From positions 496,001 to 560,000 of the forward strand of contig NZ_BMXF01000001.1 in the NCBI RefSeq assembly GCF_014651615.1: a stretch of 64,000 nucleotides of DNA, read 5' to 3'. The notes under the pieces are model-generated. The model did not search any database. It had not been told where the DNA came from and saw only the letters and a list, made by a program, of their open reading frames with translations. Source of the stretch: Persicitalea jodogahamensis (GTDB taxonomy: Bacteria; Bacteroidota; Bacteroidia; Cytophagales; Spirosomataceae). Shown here in pieces: positions 36,781 through 46,079 of the stretch. Position 1 is the stretch's first letter. The number at the start of each line of letters is the position of its first letter. The translations under genes and the position numbers were made by a program.

Positions 36781-39192
36781 ATGAAAGGTAAAAATATACT
36801 GCTGTCATTGGCAGCCTTGGTGTTGGTGGGACCATTTTCATCTTTCGCCCAGAATGTACCACTGGCGGGGGTGCAACGGCAACTTGCAAGCTACACTGGC
36901 GAATATTTCCAGGAAAAAATCTACGTCCATGTAGATCGGCCGCTTTACGTGGTGGGCGAGACAATGTGGTTCAAGATTTATTGCGTAGCGGGTGATACAC
37001 ATCGCGCGTTGGATGTGAGTAAAATCGCGTACCTCGAATTGATTGATAAAGAGTCGAACCCCGTGGCGCAGATGAAGATTTCGCTGACCGACGGTCAAGG
37101 CGACGGTAACCTGATTGTTCCGGCAGGCCTGGCCAACGGAACCTACGCGGTGCGCTGTTATACCAACTGGATGAAGAATTTCAACCCTGACCATTATTTC
37201 GAGACGCCCGTCAGAATTCTCAATCCTTTTATCGTAGCAGATGATATGCCCGCCGCCGATGCAGCCAGAGTTCCGGCTTATGAGTTGCAGTTCTTTCCCG
37301 AAGGCGGAAATTTAGTAAGCCAGGTGGAAAACCGGGTGGCCTTCCGCGCCGCAGGGCGCGACGGAAAAGGCGTCGATTTTAAAGGAGCTTTGGTAAACGC
37401 CAAGAACGATACCTTGCTTCGTTTCGAGCCTCAGCGTTTTGGCTTGGGTAGTTTCAGGTTCACCCCGGCCGCCAGCGAAAAGTACCGCGCCATTTTGCAG
37501 GATTCGCAGGGGCATTCTTTTACATCTCCACTTCCCGGCGTTCAAAATCAGGGTTATACGATGCAGGTCAGTGATTCTGCCGATCAGTTTGTGAAAGTAC
37601 TGGTACGCTCGCAGCCCGAAAGTATGGCAGCGGGCTTATCGCTGCTGGCGCACGGTCGGACCGCAAAGCCCCTGGCTTTACGACCGGTTATGCAGAACGG
37701 AACCGCTGTATTTTTAGTAGAGAAGGCTCAACTGAGCGAGGGCATTACGCAACTCACGGTTTTTGACCAGAATCCCAGGCCGGTAGCCGAGCGGCTTTAC
37801 TTTAAGCGCCTGACCAAAGGATTAACCATAGAGGCCAAAACGGCGCAAAATGAGTATGGCCCCCGCGAAAAAGTACATCTCGATCTCATGGCTAACGCTA
37901 CCGTAGAGGAGGCCGCCACACTGTCGGTTTCGGTCTACCTGCTGGATTCGCTGGATAGTCCCGATCCGATTGACATCGATGCCTACTTCGGGCTTACGTC
38001 CGACTTACAGGGAACAGTGGAGTCCCCCGCAACCTACCTGCAGGAAACCGGGACCGCGGCAGACGCGGCCCTGGACCATGTCATGCTCACCCACGGTTGG
38101 CGGCGTTTTCGGTGGGATGAGGTACTGAGTGATAAGAAACCTGATTTCAAGTACCTGCCTGAGTACGGAGGTCATTTTATCAAGGGAAAAATAACCAGCA
38201 CGGAAACGGGACAACCTCAGAAGAACGTGGCCGCCTTCCTGGCGACGCCCGACCTGCGCCCTACACTCTTCATCGCCGAAAGCGACTCGCTGGGCAATTT
38301 GCGATTTGAAGTAAATAAGCTGCAGGACACTCAGGAAATTATCGTGCAGACCAACACGCGGCTTGATAGTACCTACCGGATCGAGATCAGCAGCCCGTAC
38401 TCCGGCCAGGCTTCATCACGGCGGTGGCCGCAGTTTGCCTTCTCCTCCGAGCAGGAGACCCCGCTTCTGACGCGCAGTGTCAATATGCAGACGTTGAATG
38501 CCTTCATGGCCCGACCCACCTTGCGGCCCGTCTTTGCGAATACAGACAGCCTGGCATTTTTCGGAAAGCCAGACGAAAGGTACATGCTTGACGCCTTCAC
38601 GCGCTTCCCCACCATGGAAGAAGTAATGCGCGAATATGTACCGGGAGTATTCGTCAGAAGACGCCAGAAGAAATTTCAATTCAATGTGCTGGACAACATT
38701 ACGCCGCAGGGCGTTTTTAAAGACGAGCCACTCATCCTGCTTGATGGCGTCCCCGTTTTTGACACGGATAAGATAATGGCGTTTGATCCTTTGAAAGTAA
38801 AAAAACTGGAAGTGATCGATGCCCTTTACTACCTCGGCCCGCGCTCCTTTCCGGGCATCGTGAGTTATACAACTTACAAGGGCGACCTAGCGGGCTTTGA
38901 GCTCGATCCACGCTCGTTGGTGCAGTCCTATGACTTTGCCCAGTCGCGCCGTGAATTCTATGCTCCACGCTATGATATAGCCAGCGACCGCGCCAGCCGT
39001 CTGCCTGACTTTCGCAACCTTTTGCACTGGTCGCCCACCCTCACCACCAATGCTCAGGGAAAGCAGGGGTTGGACTTCTACACCTCCGACCAGACGGGTA
39101 CTTACCGCGTGGTAGTGCAGGGACTCACGCCCGGAGGAACGGCGGGAAGCGGAGAGTATGTGTTTGAAGTAAAGCCGGGAGTTGGGCAGTAG
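36781..39192 (+). CDS. MG2-domain protein with TonB plug-like C-terminal domain
   Basis: The 803-residue protein has a signal peptide (LLSLAALVLVGPFSSFAQ). An alpha-2-macroglobulin MG2-like domain (YVHVDRPLYVVGETMWFKIY, LTDGQGDGNLIVPAGLANGT) and further beta domains follow. Near residues 645-710 is a stretch that reads like a TonB plug (PLILLDGVPVFDTDKIMAF, then LKVKKLEVIDALYYLGPRSF, then GIVSYTTYKG), but no barrel follows. Such proteins recur beside DUF4249 lipoproteins and TonB receptors and may deliver or gate substrate at the outer membrane; the mechanism is unknown. It is 55 bp after the DUF4249 gene and ends the cluster. Confidence 0.85.
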   Translation: MKGKNILLSLAALVLVGPFSSFAQNVPLAGVQRQLASYTGEYFQEKIYVHVDRPLYVVGETMWFKIYCVAGDTHRALDVSKIAYLELIDKESNPVAQMKISLTDGQGDGNLIVPAGLANGTYAVRCYTNWMKNFNPDHYFETPVRILNPFIVADDMPAADAARVPAYELQFFPEGGNLVSQVENRVAFRAAGRDGKGVDFKGALVNAKNDTLLRFEPQRFGLGSFRFTPAASEKYRAILQDSQGHSFTSPLPGVQNQGYTMQVSDSADQFVKVLVRSQPESMAAGLSLLAHGRTAKPLALRPVMQNGTAVFLVEKAQLSEGITQLTVFDQNPRPVAERLYFKRLTKGLTIEAKTAQNEYGPREKVHLDLMANATVEEAATLSVSVYLLDSLDSPDPIDIDAYFGLTSDLQGTVESPATYLQETGTAADAALDHVMLTHGWRRFRWDEVLSDKKPDFKYLPEYGGHFIKGKITSTETGQPQKNVAAFLATPDLRPTLFIAESDSLGNLRFEVNKLQDTQEIIVQTNTRLDSTYRIEISSPYSGQASSRRWPQFAFSSEQETPLLTRSVNMQTLNAFMARPTLRPVFANTDSLAFFGKPDERYMLDAFTRFPTMEEVMREYVPGVFVRRRQKKFQFNVLDNITPQGVFKDEPLILLDGVPVFDTDKIMAFDPLKVKKLEVIDALYYLGPRSFPGIVSYTTYKGDLAGFELDPRSLVQSYDFAQSRREFYAPRYDIASDRASRLPDFRNLLHWSPTLTTNAQGKQGLDFYTSDQTGTYRVVVQGLTPGGTAGSGEYVFEVKPGVGQ

Positions 39193-39208
39193 GTTACTCT
39201 GTTCTAAT

Positions 39209-39511
39209 ATGCCCGTTTTCCTTCGCTTGTTTGGTTTCTGCTTCTTTTCTATGTCCTTTAACCTATTTGTAGAGCCATCTCATTTACATATTCAGAAAAA
39301 GAAAAACACGAGCAAGTACTGGATATTTTCGAGTGATGACTTCGAACTTGCAGAAAACCAAGAATTTACAAGCCGCGACCTCAATTCCATTGAGACGATT
39401 TTGCTCGAAAATAATCCTTTTGTATTGGCCAAATATGAACCGTGTTGTCATGAGAACAATCTCAAAGCCAAGCGTAAAGGCCGAAAACCAGCGAACTTTC
39501 CCAGATGTTGA
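39209..39511 (+). CDS. Short exported-like ORF, possibly a gene fragment
   Basis: This 100-codon frame begins MPVFLRLFGFCFFSMSFNLF, resembling a signal peptide. It continues as a charged segment (KYWIFSSDDFELAENQEF, then LENNPFVLAKYEPCCHENN) and ends KPANFPRC. Directly after the stop another frame reads MLKAMVDDEEIVFTLKGG and ends at 39567 or so, which could be a continuation lost by a one-base deletion. No family is recognised. Base composition is more AT-rich than in flanking genes. It may be a real small secreted protein or a decayed gene. Confidence 0.4.
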   Translation: MPVFLRLFGFCFFSMSFNLFVEPSHLHIQKKKNTSKYWIFSSDDFELAENQEFTSRDLNSIETILLENNPFVLAKYEPCCHENNLKAKRKGRKPANFPRC

Positions 39512-39734
39512 AAGCTATGGTAGACGATGAAGAGATCGTGTTCACCTTGAAAGGTGGTCATATAATCCACTTTTAGCTTGGTTGAGATCCGTGGCAGCGG
39601 CTACTCCCGAACAGCAACGAAACGTGTGCGTTACACCTTTGTTCCTTTTCTGGGGCGAACTGGACGAGGTGATTGGTATTGAGCATATTGATTCTATAAG
39701 GAGACAAGTTGTATTTGTCATAGATGATGCAAAC

Positions 39735-40352
39735 ATGAGGCTAGTCGTATGTACATTAGTAGCTATTTGCTTAGGTGCTTGTTTTAGAAGTCCTGCTTCC
39801 GAATTCATACTGAAAGGGCGAGAAATGGCGAAAAGAAAAGACTTTATCAGAGCAATAGAGGCTTATGACGATGCGCTTCGATCGGAGCCAAAGAACATGG
39901 AAGCTTATTATTTTAGAGGTTTTGCCAAGTACGAAATCAAGGATTACGAAGGAGCTATGGAGGATTTGACCCTTTTAGTAAAATCGGGAATCAGGATAGA
40001 AAGAGACAAGTACCAGTATGTTTTCAATACCCGTGGGATTGCCAACTATTTTCTAGGCAACAACGAAGCCGCACTTAGGGATTATAGCGCGGCTATTTCA
40101 ATAAATCCCAATTTTACAGATGCTTATGGGAATCGGGGTGATGTTAGAATGCTGTTGGGTGACGCATCTGGTGCAATAGCTGATTATGATTTTGCCATAG
40201 CTGTCGAGCCAGAGGATCTTGACCTCTACAACAACCGGGGCGTAGCTAGATACCAATTGAACGACACTACCGGAGCTTGCGGAGACTGGGCAAGGGCTGT
40301 TGAATTGGGTAGTGGTGAGGCAAAGGTTTCATGGGATAAGCACTGCAAGTAA
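39735..40352 (+). CDS. TPR-repeat lipoprotein
   Basis: The 205-residue product starts MRLVVCTLVAICLGACFRSP, a lipoprotein signal. It carries four or so tetratricopeptide repeats (AKRKDFIRAIEAYDDALRSE, AYYFRGFAKYEIKDYEGAME, NTRGIANYFLGNNEAALRDY, AYGNRGDVRMLLGDASGAIA). TPRs mediate protein-protein contacts; no catalytic motif is seen. The start at 39735 is preferred over in-frame codons from 39582, because those upstream do not encode a signal and read as non-coding. Composition is AT-richer than the surrounding genes, which hints at acquisition by transfer. No operon partner is evident. Confidence 0.8.
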   Translation: MRLVVCTLVAICLGACFRSPASEFILKGREMAKRKDFIRAIEAYDDALRSEPKNMEAYYFRGFAKYEIKDYEGAMEDLTLLVKSGIRIERDKYQYVFNTRGIANYFLGNNEAALRDYSAAISINPNFTDAYGNRGDVRMLLGDASGAIADYDFAIAVEPEDLDLYNNRGVARYQLNDTTGACGDWARAVELGSGEAKVSWDKHCK

Positions 40353-40404
40353 GCATAGCAGAAAATCTGATGAGTCATTGGCCGTGAACTCATGCTTACT
40401 GCAG
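40343..40404. repeat. Inverted repeat spanning two convergent gene ends
   Basis: CTGCAAGTAAGCAT (40343-40356) and ATGCTTACTGCAG (40392-40404) pair over 13 bp with one bulged A. The arms overlap the stop codon of the TPR gene and the 3' end of the CPBP gene. There is no T-tract, so it is not a classical terminator, but it could form a hairpin in both transcripts. Confidence 0.6.
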
Positions 40405-41169
40405 CAACCCAATTAACACAGGCAATAAATTAAACAGCGAGTGCTGTAATATGGCTTGTCCGAAGCCATACCGCATCCTGACGTAGCCGTTAAAGAGCCC
40501 CATCGTAATTTGCTGAAAGGTGATGAAAAAAGCCAAAGTCACCACGGTGGCCGTCACTTCACTGACATTGAAGACGTGCATGAGGCCAAACAGCAGTGAG
40601 GAAGTGTAAAAGACCCAGCCAAAGTTTTGCTCCCACCAACGCCGGATCGGTTGTTCAAAAACTGAAATGCTAAATAAAGCATAAGCGGTCAATCCGGTGA
40701 TTAGGGCCATTCCGACCATGAGGTAGAATCCCGGGTCATCAAGTACTTCAATGATTGTGGTAGAGTAGGTGCCGCCGTAGGGTAGCCAATAGAAAACGAT
40801 TAACCCCAACGATGCCGCCGTACGCAACGGACTGAACCGTAAGCCCCAGCGGTAAGCTAATTCTTCAAAGAGCGGAGCCGAAATAAGTGAGCCGACTACT
40901 CTGTCTGCTATGCCGTAATCAGCATGTACCTGCTTCTGCAGTTCCTCCCCCGTGAAATGAAGAATAAGCGGTTGGAAGCCGTTTATTTCCAGGATGATCC
41001 CGATGAAGCGGATGATCAAAAGAGCCAGAAAAAGCTTGAGAGTAGGGGATAAGGAGAAATCCTTTGCCTGTTTTTTACATTCAGGTTTTTTCAGGAAACG
41101 CCAGAAGTCGCGAAGGATAAATTGGATGGTAAATGTATCGTGCGGCATCGAGATTGGTGAAACTGACAT
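40396..41169 (-). CDS. CPBP-family intramembrane metalloprotease
   Basis: The protein of up to 257 residues has about six to eight hydrophobic segments. It shows the CPBP (Abi/CAAX-like) motifs EELAYR in APLFEELAYRWGLR, the histidine in LLFGLMHVFN, and a final histidine in AILQHSLFNLLPV. Family members cleave membrane-embedded peptides; in bacteria they have roles in bacteriocin immunity or are uncharacterised. The outer ATG at 41169 lies only two bases after the T-run of a strong terminator, so the real start may be the ATG at 41148 (MPHDTFTIQF), leaving about 20 nt of leader. Confidence 0.82.
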   Translation of the reverse strand: MSVSPISMPHDTFTIQFILRDFWRFLKKPECKKQAKDFSLSPTLKLFLALLIIRFIGIILEINGFQPLILHFTGEELQKQVHADYGIADRVVGSLISAPLFEELAYRWGLRFSPLRTAASLGLIVFYWLPYGGTYSTTIIEVLDDPGFYLMVGMALITGLTAYALFSISVFEQPIRRWWEQNFGWVFYTSSLLFGLMHVFNVSEVTATVVTLAFFITFQQITMGLFNGYVRMRYGFGQAILQHSLFNLLPVLIGLLQ

Positions 41170-41170
41170 T

Positions 41171-41209
41171 AAAAAAGCGGCCGCTCCATTGGAGGCGACC
41201 GCTTTTTTT
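41171..41209. terminator. Bidirectional terminator between ctp and the CPBP gene
   Basis: AAAAAAGCGGCCGCTCC (41171-41187) pairs almost completely with GGAGGCGACCGCTTTTTT (41191-41208) around a short loop. T-runs follow on both strands. It terminates the FKBP-protease operon on the minus strand. Confidence 0.88.
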
Positions 41210-41271
41210 CTTTGATTTTTGTGCTTTGCCGGGCAGTAGTGGGCAAAGACAGGCTGGAAGCCCGTGCCACA

Positions 41272-43395
41272 TTACCGTTTCTTTTTAGTTCCGGCCAAGC
41301 TCGGTTCGTTGGTGATTGTCACCAGGTCTGCCAGAATGCGACTGGTTTCAGTAAGATAGATATCTTTCTTCTTCTTAGCGGGCGTAGTTTCCGTAGGTTC
41401 GGCTTCGTCACCACCGTCGGTGTCGTCGTCCAACTCTTTTAGGGCAGTCCGCTTCTTTTCGGCTTCGGCCCGTTCTTTCCGGCGCTTGTCAATTTGCAGC
41501 GACACCGTCTTGTCTTCGCGGGCTTTCTTGAAGTCAGCCAGATCGCTCACCAGCTTCTTCAAATCTTCGTCGGATTTCAAGCGACTGTTGTACTTGTCAC
41601 GCAGCTGGTTCACAATCTGATCGCTGATATTGAGCGTCAGCTCGTAGCGCGAAGAAGGGATTTGATCCCATGGCAGAGCACTGGGTTGTGAGGCTTCCCC
41701 GTATTCGTCGTTCTTATATGCCGTGGGTAGTTCCAGATCGGGCATCACGCCACGCAATTGCGTACTACTGCCGTTAATTCGGTAGAACTTGGCTACGGTC
41801 ATCTTCACTTCTCCCAAATCGTCTTTTTCCTTAGGCATCCATCTGTTCAATTCAATGAGCGTCTGCACGGTTCCTTTTCCGTAGGTCTGTTCGCCCACGA
41901 TAATTCCGCGCTTGTAATCCTGAATTGCCGCCGCAAAAATCTCCGATGCCGAAGCACTGAACCGGTTTACCATTACCGCGAGCGGTCCATCGTAAGCCAC
42001 CATAGGGTCGGTGTCAGACTGTACTTCTATTTCCCCCTGCGACTCCTTCACCTGCACCACGGGACCTTTGTTGATAAACAATCCCGTGAGCGAAATCGCC
42101 TCGGTCAGAGAGCCACCGCCGTTGTTGCGCAGGTCAATCACAATTCCCTCCACTCCTTCTTTCCGCAGATCATCCATAAGCTTTTGAGTATCGCGGGTGG
42201 TGCTGGAAAATTCCTTTTCCCGCTTCTGGGCACCCTCGAAATCACGGTAAAAAAGAGGAATGTCGATGACACCAATCTTCATGGGTTTGCCGCCATGATC
42301 CACCGTCACAATCTCGCTTTTGGCACGCTGTTCTTCCAACTTGATTTTTTCGCGCACAATGCGAATCTCACGTGGTGGCGTGTTGGGCAGAGCGTTGGCA
42401 GCAAGCACCTGCAGACGCACCACTGTACCTTTGGGGCCTTTGATGAGCTTAACGGCATCATCTACGAACCAGCCCACGATATCAACAAAATCGTTGTCGT
42501 CTCCCTGAGCTACGCCCATGATGCGATCCTCCTTTTTAAGCTGCTTCCCCCGAAAAGCCGGGCCGCCGGGAATGACGTCTACAATTTTAATGTAGTTTTC
42601 CTCTTCGCGCAGCATGGCTCCAATGCCTTCCAGCGACTGGCTCATATCCTGCTTGAAACGATCGGCAGACACCGGACCCAGGTAGTTGGTGTGCGGGTCA
42701 AGCGACTCAGCGTAGGAATTCATGTACATCTGAAAAACCTGCTCCGAACGAATGCGCTCCAAGGCGCGATTCCGGGTCTTGTAGCGCTTGGAAAGCGTGT
42801 TGATGGCCGCCGTATCAGCCTTACCCGTCAGTTTCAGATCCAGGGCTTCGCTTTTTATGTATTTGCGCCACGTATCGTCGAGTTCGTCATTGCTTTTCGC
42901 CCAGGAGGCTTTCTCACGGTCTGTGTTCAGAGTTTCCTCTTCTTCAAAGTCGAAAGGATTGGGCTTTTCCAGCAACTGCTGGATATAATTGCTCCGCTCC
43001 TGGTACCGCTTGCGAAAGGTATTGTAAATCTCGAATGGAACTTCCAACTCGTCATTCTTGAGGAAATCGTCGAAGGAGTACTTGTACTTGTCGAACTTCG
43101 CCACGTCAGAAGCCAGAAAATACAGCTTGCTGTGATCGATGTCATCAAGGTACTTCTTATAAATCTCCGCCGAAAGCGAATCGTTGAGATCGAGTTTGCG
43201 GTAGTGATAGTTCGAAAGAATCCGAATAGCCAGCCCCTCGGCTTTCAATTGCGCGGGCGATGGTTTCAAGTCCTCAGAAAGCGATCCCTCCTCGAATTCG
43301 ATCCCGTCGGGGAATCGGTCGGCACTCTGGGGCTGCGGCCCTTGCTGCCATCCGAGTAAGACGACGGGGATCAGGGTAATCAGGTACTTTCTCAT
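41272..43395 (-). CDS. Tail-specific carboxy-terminal processing protease
   Basis: This 707-residue S41 protease of the Prc/Tsp type degrades or trims periplasmic proteins from their C-termini. It has an N-terminal signal (ITLIPVVLLGWQQG), a helical N-terminal region (about 45-225), a PDZ domain (about 255-335: IGAMLREEENYIKIVDVIPG, RGKQLKKEDRIMGVAQG), the S41 core and a charged C-terminal tail (KKRTALKELDDDTDGGDE). The Ser-Lys dyad is probably S482 and K507, with D493; the spacings match those of E. coli Prc. It is 11 bp after the FKBP isomerase gene, so the two form a periplasmic protein-quality operon. Confidence 0.94.
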   Translation of the reverse strand: MRKYLITLIPVVLLGWQQGPQPQSADRFPDGIEFEEGSLSEDLKPSPAQLKAEGLAIRILSNYHYRKLDLNDSLSAEIYKKYLDDIDHSKLYFLASDVAKFDKYKYSFDDFLKNDELEVPFEIYNTFRKRYQERSNYIQQLLEKPNPFDFEEEETLNTDREKASWAKSNDELDDTWRKYIKSEALDLKLTGKADTAAINTLSKRYKTRNRALERIRSEQVFQMYMNSYAESLDPHTNYLGPVSADRFKQDMSQSLEGIGAMLREEENYIKIVDVIPGGPAFRGKQLKKEDRIMGVAQGDDNDFVDIVGWFVDDAVKLIKGPKGTVVRLQVLAANALPNTPPREIRIVREKIKLEEQRAKSEIVTVDHGGKPMKIGVIDIPLFYRDFEGAQKREKEFSSTTRDTQKLMDDLRKEGVEGIVIDLRNNGGGSLTEAISLTGLFINKGPVVQVKESQGEIEVQSDTDPMVAYDGPLAVMVNRFSASASEIFAAAIQDYKRGIIVGEQTYGKGTVQTLIELNRWMPKEKDDLGEVKMTVAKFYRINGSSTQLRGVMPDLELPTAYKNDEYGEASQPSALPWDQIPSSRYELTLNISDQIVNQLRDKYNSRLKSDEDLKKLVSDLADFKKAREDKTVSLQIDKRRKERAEAEKKRTALKELDDDTDGGDEAEPTETTPAKKKKDIYLTETSRILADLVTITNEPSLAGTKKKR

Positions 43396-43406
43396 GTATG
43401 ATACAG

Positions 43407-44132
43407 TTAAAGGATTTCTAATAATTCCACATCAAAAATCAGCGTCGAGCTCGGCCCGATTTTAGGTCCGGCGGCACGCTCGCCATAGGCAAGATCGGCG
43501 GGAATAAACAACCGGAACTTTGAACCTACGGGCATCAGCTTCAAAGCCTCTGTCCAGCCTTTGATGACGCCGCTGACGGGAAACTCTACGGGTTCGCCCC
43601 GCTCAACAGAACTGTCAAAAACCGTTCCATCGATCAATGTCCCGTGGTAATCCACTTTCACGCGTGACGTATCGGCAGGTTTTGGTCCTTCGCCCAGCTT
43701 TACTATTTCATATTGCAGGCCGCTGGCGGTCGTTGTCACATTGGGACGTTTCTTGTTTTCTTCCAAAAACTTTTTGCCTGCCGCCAGGTTGGCGTTGCCT
43801 TTGGCACTAGCTTGTTTCTGAAAATATTCGCCGATGTACTGATTAGCCTGCTCAGGGGTAAGTTCGGTATCCTGTTCTTTCAGCGTTTCATTAATTGCCT
43901 TCAACAACAAATTGGTGTTGATGTCCGAAAGCCCCTGGGCCTTCAGTGAGCCACCTACGCTGAGTCCAATCGCATACGCGACGGAGTCGAGGGCAGTTTT
44001 CAGCGGTTTGGGCGCGGCAGCTGGTGTAGTGGCAGGTTTTGCAGTGGCTTTGGAAGTTTGCGCAAGGGTCTGGGTGGATAGGAAAGTGGCGCAAAATGCA
44101 AATGCGGCCATTGATTTCAAGATACGGTACAT
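43407..44132 (-). CDS. FKBP-type peptidyl-prolyl cis-trans isomerase
   Basis: The 241-residue periplasmic isomerase has a signal peptide (MAAFAFCATFLSTQTLAQ) and an Ala/Pro/Lys linker. An FKBP N-terminal dimerisation domain (SVAYAIGLSVGGSLKAQGLS to QKQASAKG) precedes the FKBP domain (VDYHGTLIDGTVFDSSVERG, GVIKGWTEALKLMPVGSKFR, AYGERAAGPKIGPSSTLIFD). The active-site aromatic and Asp residues are present. It resembles FkpA/Mip proteins that help fold exported proteins. It is transcribed before the tail-specific protease gene. The 293-bp region upstream is shared with the divergent atpA gene. Confidence 0.94.
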   Translation of the reverse strand: MYRILKSMAAFAFCATFLSTQTLAQTSKATAKPATTPAAAPKPLKTALDSVAYAIGLSVGGSLKAQGLSDINTNLLLKAINETLKEQDTELTPEQANQYIGEYFQKQASAKGNANLAAGKKFLEENKKRPNVTTTASGLQYEIVKLGEGPKPADTSRVKVDYHGTLIDGTVFDSSVERGEPVEFPVSGVIKGWTEALKLMPVGSKFRLFIPADLAYGERAAGPKIGPSSTLIFDVELLEIL

Positions 44133-44361
44133 TCGGTTTTACAGGTACTGTTTAGTATAAAATATTGAAAAGACGGTAAAGAAACGAAAGCATTTGTCTA
44201 ATAAACACAATTCGGCCCGGAAAAAGTTTGGAGGGCACCGCTAGCCCCCTGAGAATGTCTTTCGTTGGTATATTTTCCTGCGTATGGGCAATCCTTAGAA
44301 AAGTATAATTTGGGGCATGGAGTTTTTTTAGAGTAAATCAAAATATTAACAAATAAAATCG

Positions 44362-44369
44362 TAAATTTG
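44362..44369 (+). promoter_or_regulatory. Promoter -7 box for atpA
   Basis: TAAATTTG matches the Bacteroidota -7 consensus TAnnTTTG. Transcription would start near 44376, about 50 nt before the atpA ATG. A clear -33 TTTG was not found. The remainder of 44133-44425 shows no other feature. Confidence 0.55.
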
Positions 44370-44425
44370 CGGCTGTTTTTGAAACAGAGACAACCTCAAC
44401 TCCCAAATCTAGTAAATCACATTAT

Positions 44426-46003
44426 ATGGTATCTGTAAGACCGGACGAAGTTTCAGCCATTTTGCGCGAGCAACTCGCGGGTTCGAAATCAGAGGCGGAA
44501 CTCGAAGAAGTCGGTACGGTGCTGCAGGTCGGTGACGGCGTGGCGCGTATCTACGGCCTTTCCAAAGTACAAGCTGGCGAATTGCTGGTTTTTGAAAATG
44601 GCCTGAAAGCCTTGGTGCTTAACCTTGAAGAAGACAACGTCGGCGCGGTTTTGCTCGGAGAGTCGAGCGAAATCAAAGAGGGCGACACGGTGAAGCGTAC
44701 CAACGAAATCGCCTCAATCCAGGTAGGCGACGGTATTGCGGGCCGCGTAGTCAACACTTTGGCCGAGCCCATCGATGGACTTGGTCCCGTACAGGGCGAA
44801 TTGTTCGAGATGCCGCTAGAACGCAAGGCACCTGGCGTAATCTTCCGCCAGCCCGTAACCGAACCGCTGCAGACAGGTATCAAGGCAATCGATGCCATGA
44901 TCCCCATTGGTCGCGGCCAACGCGAGCTGGTGATTGGTGACCGGCAGACCGGTAAGACGGCTGTTTGCATCGATACCATCATCAACCAGAAGGAATTCTA
45001 CGATCGGGGTGAGCCGGTTTATTGTATCTACGTAGCTTGTGGGCAGAAGGCTTCCACAATCAAGCAGATCGAGGCTACCCTGCGTCGCTACGGTGCGATG
45101 GATTACACCGTCATCGTGGCCGCCGGTGCTTCCGATCCCACGCCCATGCAGTTTTTCGCACCCTTCACGGGAGCGGCCATCGGCGAATACTTCCGTGATA
45201 CGGGACGCCCCGCGCTGGTGATTTACGACGACCTTTCCAAGCAAGCTGTATCGTACCGTGAGGTGTCGCTGCTGCTTCGCCGCCCACCCGGACGCGAAGC
45301 TTATCCCGGCGACGTATTCTATCTGCACAGCCGCCTGTTGGAGCGGGCTGCCAAGATCGTAAACGATGATTCGATTGCCCAGAACATGAACGATCTGCCT
45401 CCTTCGCTGAAAGGCAGGGTGAAAGGCGGCGGTTCGCTGACGGCACTGCCGATCATCGAAACGCAGGCTGGTGACGTGTCGGCCTATATTCCTACAAATG
45501 TAATTTCGATCACCGACGGTCAGATCTTCCTGGAAACGAACCTGTTCAACTCCGGTATACGTCCCGCCATCAACGTGGGTATTTCGGTGTCGCGGGTAGG
45601 AGGTAACGCCCAGATCAAATCAATGAAAAAAGTAGCGGGTACCCTGAAGCTCGACCAGGCTCAGTTCCGCGAACTGGAAGCTTTCGCCAAGTTCGGTTCT
45701 GACCTCGATGCCGCCACGCAGTTGGCCATTGACCGTGGACGCCGCAACCAGGAGGTACTCAAGCAGCCGCAGTATAGCCCCGTTCCTGTGGAGCAGCAGG
45801 TAGCTATCATCTACGCTTCTACCAAAGGTCTAATCGATAAGGTTCCCGTCGAAAGGGTGAAAGAATTCCAGGAGGATTACCTCACGGTACTTTCAGGCCA
45901 GTATGCCGATACGATGAGCGCTTTCCGCGCCGGAAAATTTGACGACACACTTACCGCTGTGTTGGAAAAAGTAGCGAAGGAAATCGCGGCTAAGTATATT
46001 TAA
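44426..46003 (+). CDS. atpA: F1 ATP synthase subunit alpha
   Basis: AtpA forms the non-catalytic nucleotide-binding subunits of the F1 hexamer at the inner face of the cytoplasmic membrane. The 525-residue protein has the full set: the N-terminal beta-barrel ([20 protein letters not shown]), the Walker A GDRQTGKT (171-178), the signature [20 protein letters not shown], the arginine-finger region, and a C-terminal helical domain ending EIAAKYI. Length is normal. atpG follows after 76 bp, but the genes for delta, b, c and a do not precede it: the upstream gene is a divergent FKBP isomerase and a promoter lies just before the start. The ATP synthase genes are therefore split in this genome. Confidence 0.98.
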   Translation: MVSVRPDEVSAILREQLAGSKSEAELEEVGTVLQVGDGVARIYGLSKVQAGELLVFENGLKALVLNLEEDNVGAVLLGESSEIKEGDTVKRTNEIASIQVGDGIAGRVVNTLAEPIDGLGPVQGELFEMPLERKAPGVIFRQPVTEPLQTGIKAIDAMIPIGRGQRELVIGDRQTGKTAVCIDTIINQKEFYDRGEPVYCIYVACGQKASTIKQIEATLRRYGAMDYTVIVAAGASDPTPMQFFAPFTGAAIGEYFRDTGRPALVIYDDLSKQAVSYREVSLLLRRPPGREAYPGDVFYLHSRLLERAAKIVNDDSIAQNMNDLPPSLKGRVKGGGSLTALPIIETQAGDVSAYIPTNVISITDGQIFLETNLFNSGIRPAINVGISVSRVGGNAQIKSMKKVAGTLKLDQAQFRELEAFAKFGSDLDAATQLAIDRGRRNQEVLKQPQYSPVPVEQQVAIIYASTKGLIDKVPVERVKEFQEDYLTVLSGQYADTMSAFRAGKFDDTLTAVLEKVAKEIAAKYI

Positions 46004-46073
46004 TTTTGGATGAATGAGTGATCGAGAGAATTAAAAATTATTCCCTGATTCCCTTGATCTCTCATTCAAAATT
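46002..46073 (+). repeat. Imperfect long hairpin between atpA and atpG
   Basis: AATTTTGgatGAATGAGtGATC near 46002-46022 pairs with GATCtCTCATTCAAAATT near 46055-46073 in an interrupted stem. It fills almost the whole 76-bp spacer and overlaps the atpA stop. It may tune the atpA:atpG transcript ratio (3:1 in the enzyme) or protect the upstream message. There is no T-tract. Confidence 0.55.
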
Positions 46074-46079
46074 GAACGA

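Noticed and set aside
39582-39734. 51-codon N-terminal extension of the TPR lipoprotein
   Set aside because: The lipoprotein signal begins at 39735; the upstream codons show no domain.
41758-43359. 533-codon open frame antisense to the tail-specific protease gene
   Set aside because: The minus-strand gene has all catalytic motifs; this frame is its shadow.
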